The notes under the pieces are model-generated. The model was not told where the DNA came from. It saw nothing but the letters and a program-made list of their open reading frames with translations, and did no database searches. From Vesta saturnalis (taxonomy: Eukaryota > Arthropoda > Insecta > Coleoptera > Lampyridae), in assembly GCA_036346205.1 (NCBI GenBank), contig JARFJB010000400.1, forward strand, positions 4,196,001-4,260,000: DNA of 64,000 nt. The letters are read 5' to 3'. Each line of letters opens with the position of its first letter. The first letter of the stretch is position 1. A program made the translations under genes and the position numbers. Positions 21,501-33,199 of this stretch are shown piece by piece.

Positions 21501-22478
21501 CCTAAGGAGCTGGAAGATGGCGCTCTAACATCGGTTTAATTCAAATATCGTCAAAATGGTTTCCTTTTAAATGATAGCGTCCTGTACATTTATTTAGTGG
21601 AATATGCTCAATCGTATGGCGTGAATATGATTTTCTAGTTGCACTCATAACCGGCTCGTTTAGGCGGGGCGTTGGACATTGTTGTTCATAAGTTTTTTCT
21701 TTTTCAAAATTTCGCAATTTTAACATAAAATTTAAAAAATTTATATTTTTTCATATCAAGGATACTCTTGTCTGAAGTCGCTACGACGCACCGTTTTCGA
21801 AATAAATCGATTTGAACTTTTTATGTGTTAATCATACTTTTATAAAATTAACTAACGAATTCATATCGACCAACTTATTAGGAGAATTAATGAAGCAGGA
21901 AGAATACTGAGGGAAGAAATGAAACTGGGAAGTAGTGACTTGCCAAATGAGGAAAAGGCGGTTCGAATTTTGAACATCAGAAATAATTAGTTTTTTTACT
22001 GATTAAATAATTTGAAGTAAATGTAGATTCAGAGTGTTTTGTATTAAATTGGGCTCCTATGCATTTATTTTTGTTTTCTCATAATGTTAATAGTAATATG
22101 CATTATTGTATTCATTTTATGCTATTGATACATGATTCGAAAAAGCATAAAATAGAGATATTTTTAAAATTGTTTGAACAATTTCGAAATAAACGACTTG
22201 GAATGGCTCGTTTATTATTTAGCTAAGTTTTAGTTGGCGCATAGCTATTTCTGTTGTGCAAAATTGTGTAGGAAAATTTTAGGTTAACAACCTTTTTTTG
22301 ACTGTAGGTCAATAAACCAAATTTAAATTGTTAAAAAATATTATGGATTTTCTTCAAAAACACAAACTTATCGATATCTCAAAATCCACAACACTTTGTA
22401 TAGGCGCAAATATGATCATATAGGTTCGGAATGGTCTCACCTACCTCCCTTTTAAAACTTTCTATCTATGTACCAAAC

Positions 22479-22482
<4 letters not shown>
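21501..22482. other. Unassigned segment ending in a transposon-end-like motif
   Basis: There is no clear gene. A short plus-strand frame at about 21877-21989 (EAGRILREEMKLGSSDLP, then a stop) looks protein-like but is unrecognised. The right edge, TGTACCAAACACC at 22469-22481, matches the outer end of the fold-back element at 35323-36773, so a relative of that element may end here. Confidence 0.35.

Positions 22483-22546
<64 letters not shown>
22483..22546. repeat. (TA)n microsatellite
   Basis: About 31 TA repeats. Confidence 0.95.
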
Positions 22547-22552
<6 letters not shown>

Positions 22553-22952
22553 TGTAACAAACCTTTTTGAGTTGTATTGAAATATACAATAATTTAGGCA
22601 ACTTCGTTCATTTTTGTGTCATGTAAATTGTATACCTTAGTGATTGAAAAAGTATTCATTTAGATATTTTACAGTGGGGTAGTACGCGCATTTCGTTTGG
22701 CACATTGAGTTCATGCGCAGACATCGTTGTTGTTACGATATGAAAGCAAACAGCGTCCATTTTTGTTCTTGAGTATTTTTATTGAAAAGTGTCGTAAAAT
22801 TTACGGTAAGAGCTAATTACACCTATTTTTCTTTGTCTATTATATTTATCCTTTTTAGGCACTTTTATTTTTATAGTTATTTTCACTTTTATTTTACTTT
22901 TAATACGTTACATTTTCCTATTACGTAATTTCATTATATTATTACCTTTCCA
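22547..22952. other. Unassigned DNA upstream of gypsy repeat
   Basis: I see no gene and no similarity to the 28564-29211 segment that precedes the downstream gypsy repeat. Confidence 0.3.
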
Positions 22953-23608
22953 TTTAACGAGGATAACGCAATAGAAGTTGTTGCTATGCTGAAAATTATA
23001 AATAAATGGTACATTAACCCATTTAAATCAACCAAGTTGGTCTTTTTGTAAAAAAAATTATTCATTTGGGATCAACGAATATCAAAACTCTGTTATATTT
23101 CGATTCCAAGATTGATTGCACAACCAAAATTGAAAGCATGGCTTCGTCAGCATATCTTACCAGTAACAGTGACAACCAAAATTTTAAAGTACAACAGGTA
23201 TTTCATTTCTAATTATTAGTACAAGGTATTTTTTAAGTTACTAACATTAGTATTAAGGTTTTCTAATTTACAACTTGTCTTAAAGATTTTATAATAAACC
23301 TTGTTATTGTTTGAATTTCACATTTATCACATTTACGGTTTACTTGTTTTCTATAAAATAAGTTGATGTCCGAGGTATTTTAACATTTATTTACAGGTTG
23401 AAGTTTTTTTTTTGTAAAGCGAACATATCTAACCACACACACACACATTTTCTAATTAAAGCAAATCAAAGTTTAAGAACATGGACCCGATTAATCACTG
23501 GCTGAGCTGAAGGCACAGAATCTTCTATTTGTTATTAGGAGTACAAGTAATATTAGGGAATTATTATTAACAACAATCGAAATACACCCTATTAATGTTT
23601 TTATTACA
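22953..23608 (+). repeat. Upstream direct repeat (5' LTR, at least its 3' part)
   Basis: Begins TTTAACGAGGATAACGCAATA and ends TTTTTATTACA, immediately before the primer-binding site. It matches 29212-29875 with scattered differences and small indels. It lacks the TG start usual for LTRs, so the real boundary may be further upstream in unmatched DNA. Confidence 0.75.
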
Positions 23609-23609
23609 C

Positions 23610-23627
23610 TGGCGCCCGAGCAGGGAC
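23610..23627 (+). promoter_or_regulatory. Primer-binding site for tRNA-Lys
   Basis: TGGCGCCCGAGCAGGGAC lies one base after the repeat end and fits the complement of a tRNA-Lys 3' end; it would prime minus-strand DNA synthesis. Confidence 0.85.
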
Positions 23628-23670
23628 TTGATTTGCAATTTATTGAATTAAATGCTTCTTTTCATTAATC

Positions 23671-24939
23671 ATGTCGATTTATGTAGTGGAAGCTTTATTA
23701 AGCGACGAATTGTTGGTAGAATTAAGATACCGTCATGTTCTCGGGGCTGAAAAGATGTCAGTTGATGAGAAACGTAAACTGTTACGACTTAAATTGAATT
23801 TAGAGAGAATTGATCCAAAATTAAGTGATTCTTATACAAAAATTGAAATTTACCAAACTGAAGAATTGATTTGTTTAAAAGACAAACTTAGTCATATTCA
23901 ATCATTAATAAATTTATACAAAATTAATTCAACAAAAAGTGAATATCTCAAATTTCATACTCGTCTTTTACACATCTTGAAACGTTTAAATTATACAGTG
24001 TTTAATGATGAACATACGCTTTTACACGATCAATTGCTTTCACTATGCAATGACAATATTGAATTAAATGAATCGATTAACGAAGATTTAGATTTGAGTA
24101 ACGACTCACAGTATTTTGATCATTCTAACATTTTAATGGCAAATGAAGAGCCAATTAGTACTTCAGTAAACATCCCAACTGAAGATTTTTCAAATTTAAC
24201 TAAGAATTTAAATATTTCTAGAAGTTCTGCTCCTGTTTATAAATTAAATCTAAAATTTAATGGTAGTGAAAAAGAAGTTTTCTCATTTATTCAAAGGTGT
24301 GAAGAATTAATGCTTGCTCGCAACATTTCAAAGTCTGATATGTTATTATCCGGAATTGATCTATTTTCAGGAAAAAGTTTGATGTGGTTTCGTGCCATTA
24401 GATCTCAAATAAATTCTTGAGATGAACAAAATAAAACTAAGAACAGAAAACAGATTTTTGATGAAATTCCAACCTCCTTTATATCTGAAATGATTAATTT
24501 ATTTTCACAATTAGACGTTCCTTCTTCCTTAAAATTATCATGAAAAATTTACAGCCTTGTTATGAAACACAATTGGCTCTTTATTTTTCATCTTGTCGAT
24601 TTATGTAAAAAATTACAACAGGTTAAACTAGAAAATTCTAAATTTAAGAACAATTCAAATTCTGTGTTTCAAAAACAACTTGAACACAAATTAAAATCTT
24701 TTAATTCGAATCAAAACAGTAAACCTAAAATAAATTTTACTGGTGCTAAACCAAACAGTTCAAGTTTAACTTTCAAAAATTCTAACAGCAATACAGCTAA
24801 ACCAACGAAAACTTGTTTCAAATGTAAACAATTAGGGCACACCTATCACACCTGTGACAGTGATGCTAATGTTACCTTTTGTTATAAATGTGGTTATTCC
24901 GATGTAACTTTTACTAATTGCCCTAAGTGCAAATTTTAA
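23671..24939 (+). pseudogene. Gypsy gag, interrupted
   Basis: The structural protein frame starts at ATG 23671 and is open for 249 codons, with a capsid-like segment FSFIQRCEELMLARNISKS and SGKSLMWFRAIRSQ. It stops at TGA 24418-24420, where relatives have Trp before Asp-Glu. After a deleted stretch, gag resumes (about 24560-24939) with a basic, Asn/Ser-rich linker and two zinc knuckles. The first is canonical, CFKCKQLGHTYHTC (CX2CX4HX4C). The second, CYKCGYSDVTFTNC, has Val in place of His and cannot bind zinc normally. Confidence 0.85.
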
Positions 24940-25124
24940 AAAAAACTTTTAATTGGGAAGTGTTCTGTTAGTCGACACGTTCCTAAAAATTTTACAGAGA
25001 CTGACAAACCTGTTTGGTAAGAATGGTTAATTACAGTAAATAAATTTTATGGAACTCCAAAACTTTGTTCAAAATTTGTTGAGAAAAGAAGTGATATTAC
25101 ACCTTTTATTAAGTAAAATTTTTT

Positions 25125-25290
25125 AATAAAAGTTTTGTTGCTTTATTAGACAGTGGAGCTACTGTTGCAATTTTAGGTAAACCCGCTTTGTTTTTAATTG
25201 ATAAATATGGTTTAAAATTAAATAGGAATTCACCTTTTTCATTATTGATTATTGCAAATGGTTCTTTACCACTGCAGTTACTTTAGGAAT
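25125..25290 (+). pseudogene. Gypsy aspartic protease remnant
   Basis: ALLDSGATVAILG, the catalytic D-S-G-A signature of retroviral-type aspartic proteases, is readable near 25137-25175. Upstream and downstream frames are broken and the second half is partly missing. Confidence 0.7.
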
Positions 25291-25462
25291 GGACTTTTGT
25301 CAATTATTTGAAATTAAAGCTGATTTTAGTGAAAATTCTTTTGTTGCAAATTCTGCGGAGACAATTTTTTCAATGATTAAAAGTATAGATGATCTTAATA
25401 CCGATCAAATTTCTTAATTGAACCAAGTTATTGATCTTTTTAGAACCTTAGCAAATTAAAAA

Positions 25463-26771
25463 TTGGGTAAAACCAATAAAGTTTTTCATACTATTAATAC
25501 GGGTGAGGCCATACCAATTAAACAACGATATTATCCTGCTATGTTGGAACATGCAAATAAAGAAATTGACGAAATGTTAGACCAAGGAATTATTAAACCC
25601 AGTTCTTCCCCTTGGAATTCTCCAATGGTTTTAGTTCGAAAGAAATCAGGCGAGTTTAGAGTCTGCTTTGATGCAAAAAAATTAAATTCAGTTACTATGA
25701 AAGATGCTTACCCCTTACCATTTTTAAACGATATTTTGGATAGATTAAGAGATGCTAGATATTTAACTTCTATACATTTAAAGAAAGGTTTTTGGCAAAT
25801 TCCTTTAGACTCCAAAAGTTGTGAAAAAACTGCTTTTACTGTTCCACGTAGAGGTTTATTCGAATACACTGTTATGCCTATGGGACTTACCAACGCTCCC
25901 AGTACTTTACAAAGATTTATGGACTCCATTTTGGGTCATGATTTATCACAATCGGTTTTTGTCTATTTAGATGACATAATTATATTTTCCAGTATATTTA
26001 AAGAACATGTTTCTATTTTGAAAGAAGTTTTTAAAAGGCTTAATGATGCTAAATTAAATATTAATTTAGATAAATGTGAATTTTGTAAACCACAATTATC
26101 ATATTTGGGTTTTGTTATTGATAAAAATGGTCTTCATACCGATCCATCAAAAGTGGATGCGATTACAAAATTTCCTCAACCAAATACTTTTACAGAAGTT
26201 AAACGTTTTATTGGAATGTGTTCATGATATAGACGTTTTATTAATGATTTTTCTACCGTTTTAGCTCCAATTAACGATTTACTTAAAGGGAAAAAGAAAT
26301 TTCAAAAAGTTTCATGGACCAACGAAGCTAATGATTCATTTTTAAAAATTAAATCTTTATTAGTAGATGCTCCTATTTTAGCGAGTCCAGATTTTTCAAA
26401 AACATTTTATTTACAATGCGATGGCTCCAATTGTGGCATTGGCTGTGTTTCAACTCAGGGTGAGGGAGACGATCAAAAGGTTATTGCTTACGGTTCTCGA
26501 ACTTTCAATAAAGCCGAGCAAAACTATTCTATTACTGAGCGTAAGTTACTTGCTGTTATTTTTGGAATTCAAAAGTTTAGACCTTACATTGAAGGCACCC
26601 ATTTTAAAGTCATCACTGACTATCATTCCCTGATTTGGCTCAATAATTTAAAAGATCCTTCAGGCCGATTAGCCCGATGGAGTGTTAAACTACAACAATT
26701 TGATTTTGAGGTCAGTCATAGGAAAGGTAAATTAAATGTTGTTCCTGATGCAGTTTCAAGAGCACCTTTAG
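25463..26771 (+). pseudogene. Gypsy reverse transcriptase and RNase H, inactivated
   Basis: The frame from 25463 (a TTG, not a true start) covers fingers and palm: IKPSSSPWNSPMVLVRKKSG, LTSIHLKKGFWQIPL, MPMGLTNAPSTLQRFM and the YLDD box (25964-25975). In motif A the catalytic Asp is replaced by His (CAT at 25775-25777), which should abolish polymerisation. A TGA at 26225-26227 falls where Trp is expected. RNase H follows in frame from about 26229: FYLQCDGSNCGIG, VIAYGSRTFNKAEQNYS, ITERKLLAVIFGIQKFRPY and VPDAVSRAP. The element could not mobilise itself. Confidence 0.9.
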
Positions 26772-27945
26772 CAGTTAACTCTTTGGAATTTTCAGCTGTA
26801 GATTTAGATGAGTGGTATAAAAAAATGTTAATTAATGTTTCAAAAAATACTGAATTATTTCCCGATTGGAGAATTGAAAATGATAAACTTTACAAATTTA
26901 TTCCGAATGATTTAAATATTGAGTCCAATTTAGTGGAATGGAAATTAGTTGTTCCTAAATCTTTAAGGAAAGATATTTTGCCTTAATTTCATGATGATCC
27001 TACATCATCACATTTTGATGTTTTTAAAACTTTTGGCCAAAGATGAAGTTAGACAAAGTAAATCTTATGGGTAAAGAGAAAAATGTTTCTTTTCCTTTTC
27101 AATGCATTTCAATTGATTTAGTAGGCCCTTTTCCCAGATCGAAAAATGGTAATACAGTTTTATTAGTTGTTTGCGATTGGTTTACCAAATTTACTCTGAT
27201 TCACCCAATGCGCAGTGCTACTGCTAAAGGCATTTGCCAATATATTGAAAATTATGTATTTCTAGTTTACGGTGTACCACAAATTTGTATGGTGGACAAC
27301 GGCTCTCAATTTAAGAGTGCATTATTTAAAAATTTAATAGATTCTTACAAAGTTCAATCTATTTGGTTTAATGCAAGTTACCATCCCCAAGTAAATTTTA
27401 TTGAGAGTTAATAAAGTAGTAGGTATTGCAATAAGATCTTACATTAAAGATAATCACAAGGAATGGGATGCTGAAATTCACAAAGTTGCCCATGCTATTC
27501 GTAACGTTGTTCATGAATCTGCTAAATTTTCAACATCCTTTTTGGCGTTTGGTCGAACTGTTCCGATTACTGGAGATTTTTATGGTCGATTAAAAGATTT
27601 TAAACAGGATGATTTATCATTAACAACCGTGAACAGTTGGTTCAAGATTTAAATGAACTATCACCAATTTTTAAGAGTGTTAAACAATATTTACATGCAA
27701 CTTACGAACGGAATTCAAAATCTTACAATTTGCGACGGCATCCATTGAAATTTAACGTCGGCGATCTAGTTTGGAAAAAGAACTTTACCTTATCTGATGC
27801 GACGAAAAATTATAGTCAAAAGTTAGCTCCTAAATTTACTGAAGCAAAAGTCATTGTGGTGTAAGGGCCAACCACGTACCAATTGGCCACTCTTAATGAT
27901 AAACCTTTCGGTGTTTTTCATGTTAAAGATTTAAAACCACATTAA
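26772..27945 (+). pseudogene. Gypsy integrase, broken
   Basis: After RNase H the N-terminal linker stops at TAA near 26984. The zinc-binding HHCC region is largely deleted between about 27005 and 27050. The catalytic core is readable from 27043: CISIDLVGPFPRSKNG (first Asp), QICMVDNGSQFKSALFK (second Asp) and ASYHPQVNFIES (Glu), and the frame then shifts at 27400. The C-terminal part (RSYIKDNHKEWDAEIHKVAH, then KFNVGDLVWKKN and PFGVFHVKDLKPH to 27945) is present in two further frames. The DDE residues remain but the protein is fragmented. Confidence 0.85.
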
Positions 27946-28540
27946 ATCGAAATTATTTTTATCCATAAATATTTTTAGGATTACATTCTAGTTTTCTTAC
28001 TTACATTTTTATTACTTGATTATTTTTCAAAAGTAATTTGATTTTATTTTGTGCTTATTTCGCACCTTATTTTATTTATATTTTATGTGGCCTTGCAAAC
28101 CACTTATTTTATTTTTGCTACACTTGTTTAGCACGATTGTTGATATTTAGATCACATTGTGCGACTTATTTTGCCGATTTTTAGGGACATTAGTTCTCAG
28201 GTAGATTATTTTCATTTATTGGATTTACAACTTACTATTGTTACAATAGTAAAAATTGAAATAATCTCTTTGAGTTTACCTCTGATCGTTATTTGACGTG
28301 AAACTTTCAAACTCTTAACCGTTGGTAAGAATACCAGAAATGCTTAAATGCTTATCTGTTTTGATTGGAATTATTTTATTTTGGTTACTTAAAATTGTTT
28401 TGAAATTCTAACTTTTGATGATTTCTGATTTGTCTGTTGTTCTAGACTTACGGTGCGTGTGTTTTTCGGTTCACATCGTGTCAACCTCTTTACTAGTTCA
28501 CATCCTAACTATGACTTCCTGATTATGACACTTGGATATT
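27946..28540. other. Gypsy 3' untranslated region
   Basis: AT-rich DNA between pol and the polypurine tract. No envelope-like reading frame is seen. Confidence 0.5.
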
Positions 28541-28563
28541 TGGGGAAGGGGGGGGGGGGGGGG
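28541..28563 (+). promoter_or_regulatory. Polypurine tract candidate
   Basis: A GGGGAAGG-type run of about 23 purines, nearly all G, followed by TTATGAATGTG. This fits the plus-strand primer of an LTR element, but lies 650 bases before the downstream direct repeat. Confidence 0.5.
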
Positions 28564-29211
28564 GTTATGAATGTGTTCGGAAGAGTGCACAATCATATCC
28601 ATTTATACACCGTGACCTGGCGGCGACTTTAATTTACCGATTTTGACTCATACCGAACGTGACTGTGGTAATTTTGTATTGATGTACTTAGGGGGCTTGG
28701 TTTGAGAACACCGGGGAAGGGTAATGGAACCGCTCTCTCTCGGGCAATTTTTATGGTTGTTCCCGGGTTCTCCGCCCTCTGATCCTTCTGGTCATGGTTG
28801 GTTTCTGTTCGCTTTTACTTTAGTTTCCATTTCTGTTACCGGTTTTTCCATTTTGTTCCTCTGATGGTGGTTTGCTTCACACACCCTACAAGCTTAAACG
28901 CGTTTCTTTACTTTATTTAAGGTTTCGGGTCCTTTAGTCTCGACTAGTGGCGTGTGCGGGTGGTAGCGCGTCATTAGCTTTTTATGGTGTTGCGAGGGGT
29001 CTTTCCTGACCAACATCACTGCATTTTCCGTACTTCTTCGTACACCTAGAATAGGATTTAGATCTATTTAATCTTTTATTTAGCATTTTGATTTTACCCT
29101 TTTTTTATTTTTACTTGCGTTTTATTTAGATTTTAGGTATAACTATTTACATTTTGCTTGAATTTTAATTAGCTTAACGTTTTATATATTTATATATTTC
29201 ATCATATTTCA
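28564..29211. other. Segment between polypurine tract and downstream repeat
   Basis: About 650 bases with no counterpart that I can find upstream of the 5' repeat. It may be the U3-side part of the true LTR that is missing at the 5' end, or an insertion. Contains CG-containing GTGGCGTGTGCGGG near 28945. Confidence 0.4.
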
Positions 29212-29873
29212 ATTTAACGAGGATGACGCAATAGAAGTTGTTGCTATGCTGAAAATTATAAATAAATGGTACATTAACCCATTTAGATCAAACAAGTTTG
29301 GCTATTTGTAAAAGAATTTATTCATTTGGGATCAACGAATATCAAAACTCTGTTATATTTCCATTTCAAGACTGATTGCACAACCAAAATTGAAAGCGTG
29401 GCTTCATCAGCACATCTTATCAGTAACAGTACACCAGCGACAACCAAAATTTTAAAGTACAACAGTTATTTCATTTCTAATTATTAGTATAAGGTATTTT
29501 TTAAGTTACTAACATTAGTATTAAGATTTTCTAATTTATAACTTGTCTTAAAGATTTTATAATAACCTTGTTATTGTTTTCAATTTCACATTTATTACAT
29601 TTACGGTTTATTTGTTTTCCATCAAATAAGTTGATGTCCGAGGTATTTTAACATTTATTTACAGGTTGACGTTACATTTTGTTGGTAAAGGGAACATATT
29701 TAACCACACACGCACATTTTCTAATTAAAGCAAATCAAAGTTTAAGAACATGGACATGATTAATCACTGGCTGAGCTGAAGGCCCAAAATATTCTATTTA
29801 TTATTAGGAGTAGAAGTAATATTAGGGAATTATTATTAACAACAACCGAAATACACCATATTAATGTTTTTAT

Positions 29874-29875
<2 letters not shown>
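29212..29875 (+). repeat. Downstream direct repeat (3' LTR part)
   Basis: Matches 22953-23608 over its length. It ends TTTTTATTAAA and runs directly into a TA array, so the last bases of the LTR have been altered. Confidence 0.75.

Positions 29876-29917
<42 letters not shown>
29876..29917. repeat. (TA)n microsatellite
   Basis: About 21 TA repeats abutting the gypsy 3' repeat. Confidence 0.95.
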
Positions 29918-29918
<1 letters not shown>

Positions 29919-31064
29919 TTATACATACACACATTTAGTTTAGTATTTCCGCAAACATCTTGCATGGTCTGCACAATTGTTTTTGTTTTATGTTTCTAAA
30001 TGGCTTCTCAGTACACTATTTTCATTATCTAAGGATGGAAAGCCTTTCTAAACAACGTACTAAAGATTCTCTCTCAAAAGATCTTGTTTACAACTATAAA
30101 GGATAAATAATTCAGAATGTTCAACACTTATGTGCTTAAAACTCTAATAGAAAAATAAAATCTAGAGCGATGTTTATTATTATAATTGTAACGTACAGAT
30201 TATGAGCTCTGCGTTCGCTCAAAAGCCGGATTGGATTAGTTATTAAACCAGAAAAACCTCTTTTATTCACTATCAAAGTTGGATTATAATTATCTTATTT
30301 CTTATCTTTCAGTCTCTATAGTACTTCATCTTAATTCTTGATCAATGAGATTAAGATTTTAGTAAAAACATGGTTGTATTGCTTTTGAAGTTATTTAAGC
30401 AAAAAACATCAGGCTTACAATATTATTTTCGCAAGGTTTATTAAATATGGGACTATATCCATTTTTGTTATATTTTTATACCACAATATTTATACGATCT
30501 TGTTGAAAACTATTAAAAGGTGTATAAAGACCAATACTATGCAATTACACTATTTTATACCAAACTAAAAAGTAGTGAATTACTAGCAAATACGTGCTTA
30601 GTCACTAATTACATTTTTTCCGGTCATTTGCGAGTAAGTACCAGCTGCGATTCATAAAATTTTCATTTCCTACTTTCAACGTTCTGGCATACTTGGTACA
30701 TATTTGCTTTCTGAATAGACGCACAGTCTAAATTACGTTAATTATTAAAGGTAAAATGCATTTTTAAGAAACTAATGTTATGTGATTTACATTTCGTGTT
30801 TTTTCAGAATTACAGTTGTTTAAATTTATGATGGTTTAGATTTTGATGTATTATGTAGCGGCTTAAAGTCCTACCTGATAAATGATCTCATTTGTCCGAA
30901 TCATGCTATAAAGGCAAGCGCTTCGTATTTACTGAGACATTAATTAGTTTATGTTTTTAAATGGGTTGTTCGTACCTATATATTACACCTTCTACAATGC
31001 ATAATTACGAGTTTAATAAGATATAACTACTTTTAAATTCCGCAAAAAAAAAACGTTGATCTCT
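29918..31064. other. Unassigned AT-rich DNA
   Basis: No gene, repeat or transposon motif that I can support. Confidence 0.4.
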
Positions 31065-31479
31065 ATAATCCGTGATCCAGATTGATTGTAGGGTTTGTAA
31101 CTCCGTTATGGTCATATTCTTATCAAAAATGTATTCTAACACTGGAAAGTGTAAGTTGTTTATCATAACTTTCATCCGCTGGGGTCATGAGCGTGCGTAA
31201 ATACGTATGTATAAACTGTTATAATTTGCTTTCATCTGTTCTTGTTGTTTTATTTGTCTTTTTATTGTTTCTGTAATTCACGTAAAATCTGTCTTTTTCA
31301 AGACAAAAACTGCACATACTTGATTGATTTATCTGGTAAGTAAATAGATCCAGAGCTCTGTTTAGAATAAAAATAAAATACGAATAATTTTTAGGTTATA
31401 ATTGTTAGTGTCATGTTTTCGGATGAACACAATAAGTTTACCTTGGAAGCTTATTTTCGGTCTGGGTAACAAGGTAAAG

Positions 31480-32443
31480 GTGGTGTCTGGAAATATTCGC
31501 AAGTTTGCTGGTTCGAGGAATTCCAACAACGGTTCGCCAACTTTGACGTTACCTACACAACATTCAAACAACATGTATCCAAAGGTAAATCTCCTGACAG
31601 AAAATCTGTACTTGACGAAGAAGGCTTAGAAGACATTCGGGAGCTATTGGAAGCTAGTCCCAATAAATCTTTAAGACGATTGTCTGCTCAAAGTGGTAAT
31701 TGAGTAAAATTTGTTTTTATTACTAAATGTTGATTATTTATTAATTGCAATTCTGGGTGTGCCAGAGGGCTTGTAAAAAACTGAAAATGCACCCATACAA
31801 AATGTCTGTATTACAAGAATTGTTGCTAACTGATTTTGAAAAGCGTCAAAGGTACTGTACCTGGTTTTAACGAGAACCTCAATAACAACGATGTTTTGGA
31901 TTTTTCAGTGACGAAGTATGGCTTCACCTAAGCGGCTATATAAATTCCCAAAATTACCGAATCTGGTCAACTGAAAATCCTCATTACATCCAGTTAAAAC
32001 TGGAGTGTGGATTGCCATATCGAGAAGGAGAATAATGGACCGATTTTTTAAATGAAAATATAAATACCGAAAACTACCAATAATTAATTCTAAAACCTCT
32101 TATTGAACAACTGCACGACGACGATCTTCAAAATGGGTATGTCCAGTAAGATTCCGCAACTGCCCATACAGCCCGTACAATGTTGGCATATTTATCACAA
32201 TTTTTCGGTGATAGAATAATAAGCAAAGATCGATGGGCACCACGATCTCCCTGCTTGACTTCGCTGGACTGATTTATCTTCGGTCATCTTAAAAATGTTG
32301 TGTATGCAAATCGTTTGCACACGGTTGAGGAGTTACATAATGCCATAGTGAACACCATTAATGCAATAACCCCACAACAGTTAGCAGTCGTCTTCGAGAA
32401 TATTAAACGTAGAATAAATTTATGCTTAGAAAACAATGAATAA
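31480..32443 (+). pseudogene. Broken Tc1/mariner-like transposase
   Basis: The plus strand encodes WKYSQVCWFEEFQQRFANFD, RKSVLDEEGLEDIRELLEAS and NKSLRRLSAQSG (DNA-binding region), then an intron-like or inserted ~70-base AT-rich stretch starting GTAATTGAG, then CKKLKMHPYKMSVLQELL. The core has FFSDEVWLHLSGYINSQNYR with the first Asp, and the C-terminus FGHLKNVVYANRLHTVEELH to a TAA at 32443. Stops at about 31870 and 32145, and frame changes, break it. Frames in the region of the second and third Asp are damaged. Confidence 0.8.
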
Positions 32444-32464
32444 CATTTTCAACACCTATTATAA

Positions 32465-32500
32465 GCTTTCGGAGACTATAACCTGTCTCCGTCATCAGTC
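32465..32500 (-). ncRNA. Hairpin with hammerhead-like core
   Basis: On the minus strand CTGATGA is followed by a perfect 7-base stem CGGAGAC/GTCTCCG and then AAAGC, close to the hammerhead order CTGANGA, stem II, GAAA. It lies just past the transposase stop and is not next to a recognisable PLE. Stem III pairing is not evident, so function is doubtful. Confidence 0.3.
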
Positions 32501-32783
32501 AAATAAAAAATAAATTGAAATAAAAACATTCCATTTACTTATTGACATTTTTAATAATAACATTAAGATTGAGGTAGTTCAACAATCAAGAAATACAGAC
32601 TATTTACGTCATTTAAAAGTTAGGTGATTTATTGTTCATATATCACCAACTTTTGAATTTCCCGCCCAATCAGTAATACCCGTATGTACACCACTGGAAA
32701 TAGTTGGGATCACTAAATGAGATAAGTGGAGAATAGCTTTTTTGAAGTAAGCGGACCACTTCAATCCATCTGGGTCACCCTGT

Positions 32784-33199
32784 ACCAATTTACAGGAATT
32801 TTGGTCACGGCTACACTGAGTCGTAGTGGACGTGAGAACTTGCATACAGCAGTATAAAACAATAAGTTAAAACTTAAATTAATGTTTGGGGGTAATACCT
32901 ACCCTCTGGATTTGGTTCAGAGATCTGCAAATAAATAATTAATACGCCACAAAAATCTCTATATGAGGTTTGACCAATTGGACCTTACAAAAATTACTCT
33001 GTTTAATAATTAATTTATTATTAAGAGGGGTTGGTAGATGTTTATTTTAATCTGGGGGATTCTGGTTTGTTTGCTGTTTTATTTTGTTGTCAGAAAAATA
33101 GCATCCTGTGTTACCTGAAGTATGAGTTTAGTTGCAGTTTTAATTGCTTTTCAACTATCAATTATAAAGGAAAGAAATCATCCATTTTATATGGATTTT
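32784..33199. other. Unassigned DNA
   Basis: Nothing recognisable between the Tc1/mariner end and the PLE. Confidence 0.35.

Larger units (their letters stand above)
22953..29875 (+). mobile_element. Inactivated Ty3/gypsy LTR retrotransposon
   Basis: About 6.9 kb bounded by direct repeats (22953-23608 and 29212-29875), with a primer-binding site, gag, protease, reverse transcriptase, RNase H and integrase in the gypsy order. Gag and pol are broken by several stops, frameshifts and deletions. No envelope frame is recognisable between the end of pol (27945) and a G-rich polypurine tract (28541-28563). Confidence 0.9.
31065..32783 (+). mobile_element. Decayed Tc1/mariner-like element
   Basis: The right end reads CAATCCATCTGGGTCACCCTG (to 32783), and a degraded inverse copy, GTGATCCAGATTGATTG, lies near 31069. 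The boundary at the left is therefore an inference. It contains the broken transposase at 31480-32443. The ends resemble the TACAGGGTG class seen elsewhere in the window. Confidence 0.55.

Noticed and set aside
32636..32845. 69-codon minus-strand frame next to the Tc1/mariner right end
   Set aside because: It overlaps the transposon terminal sequence and has no recognisable domain.
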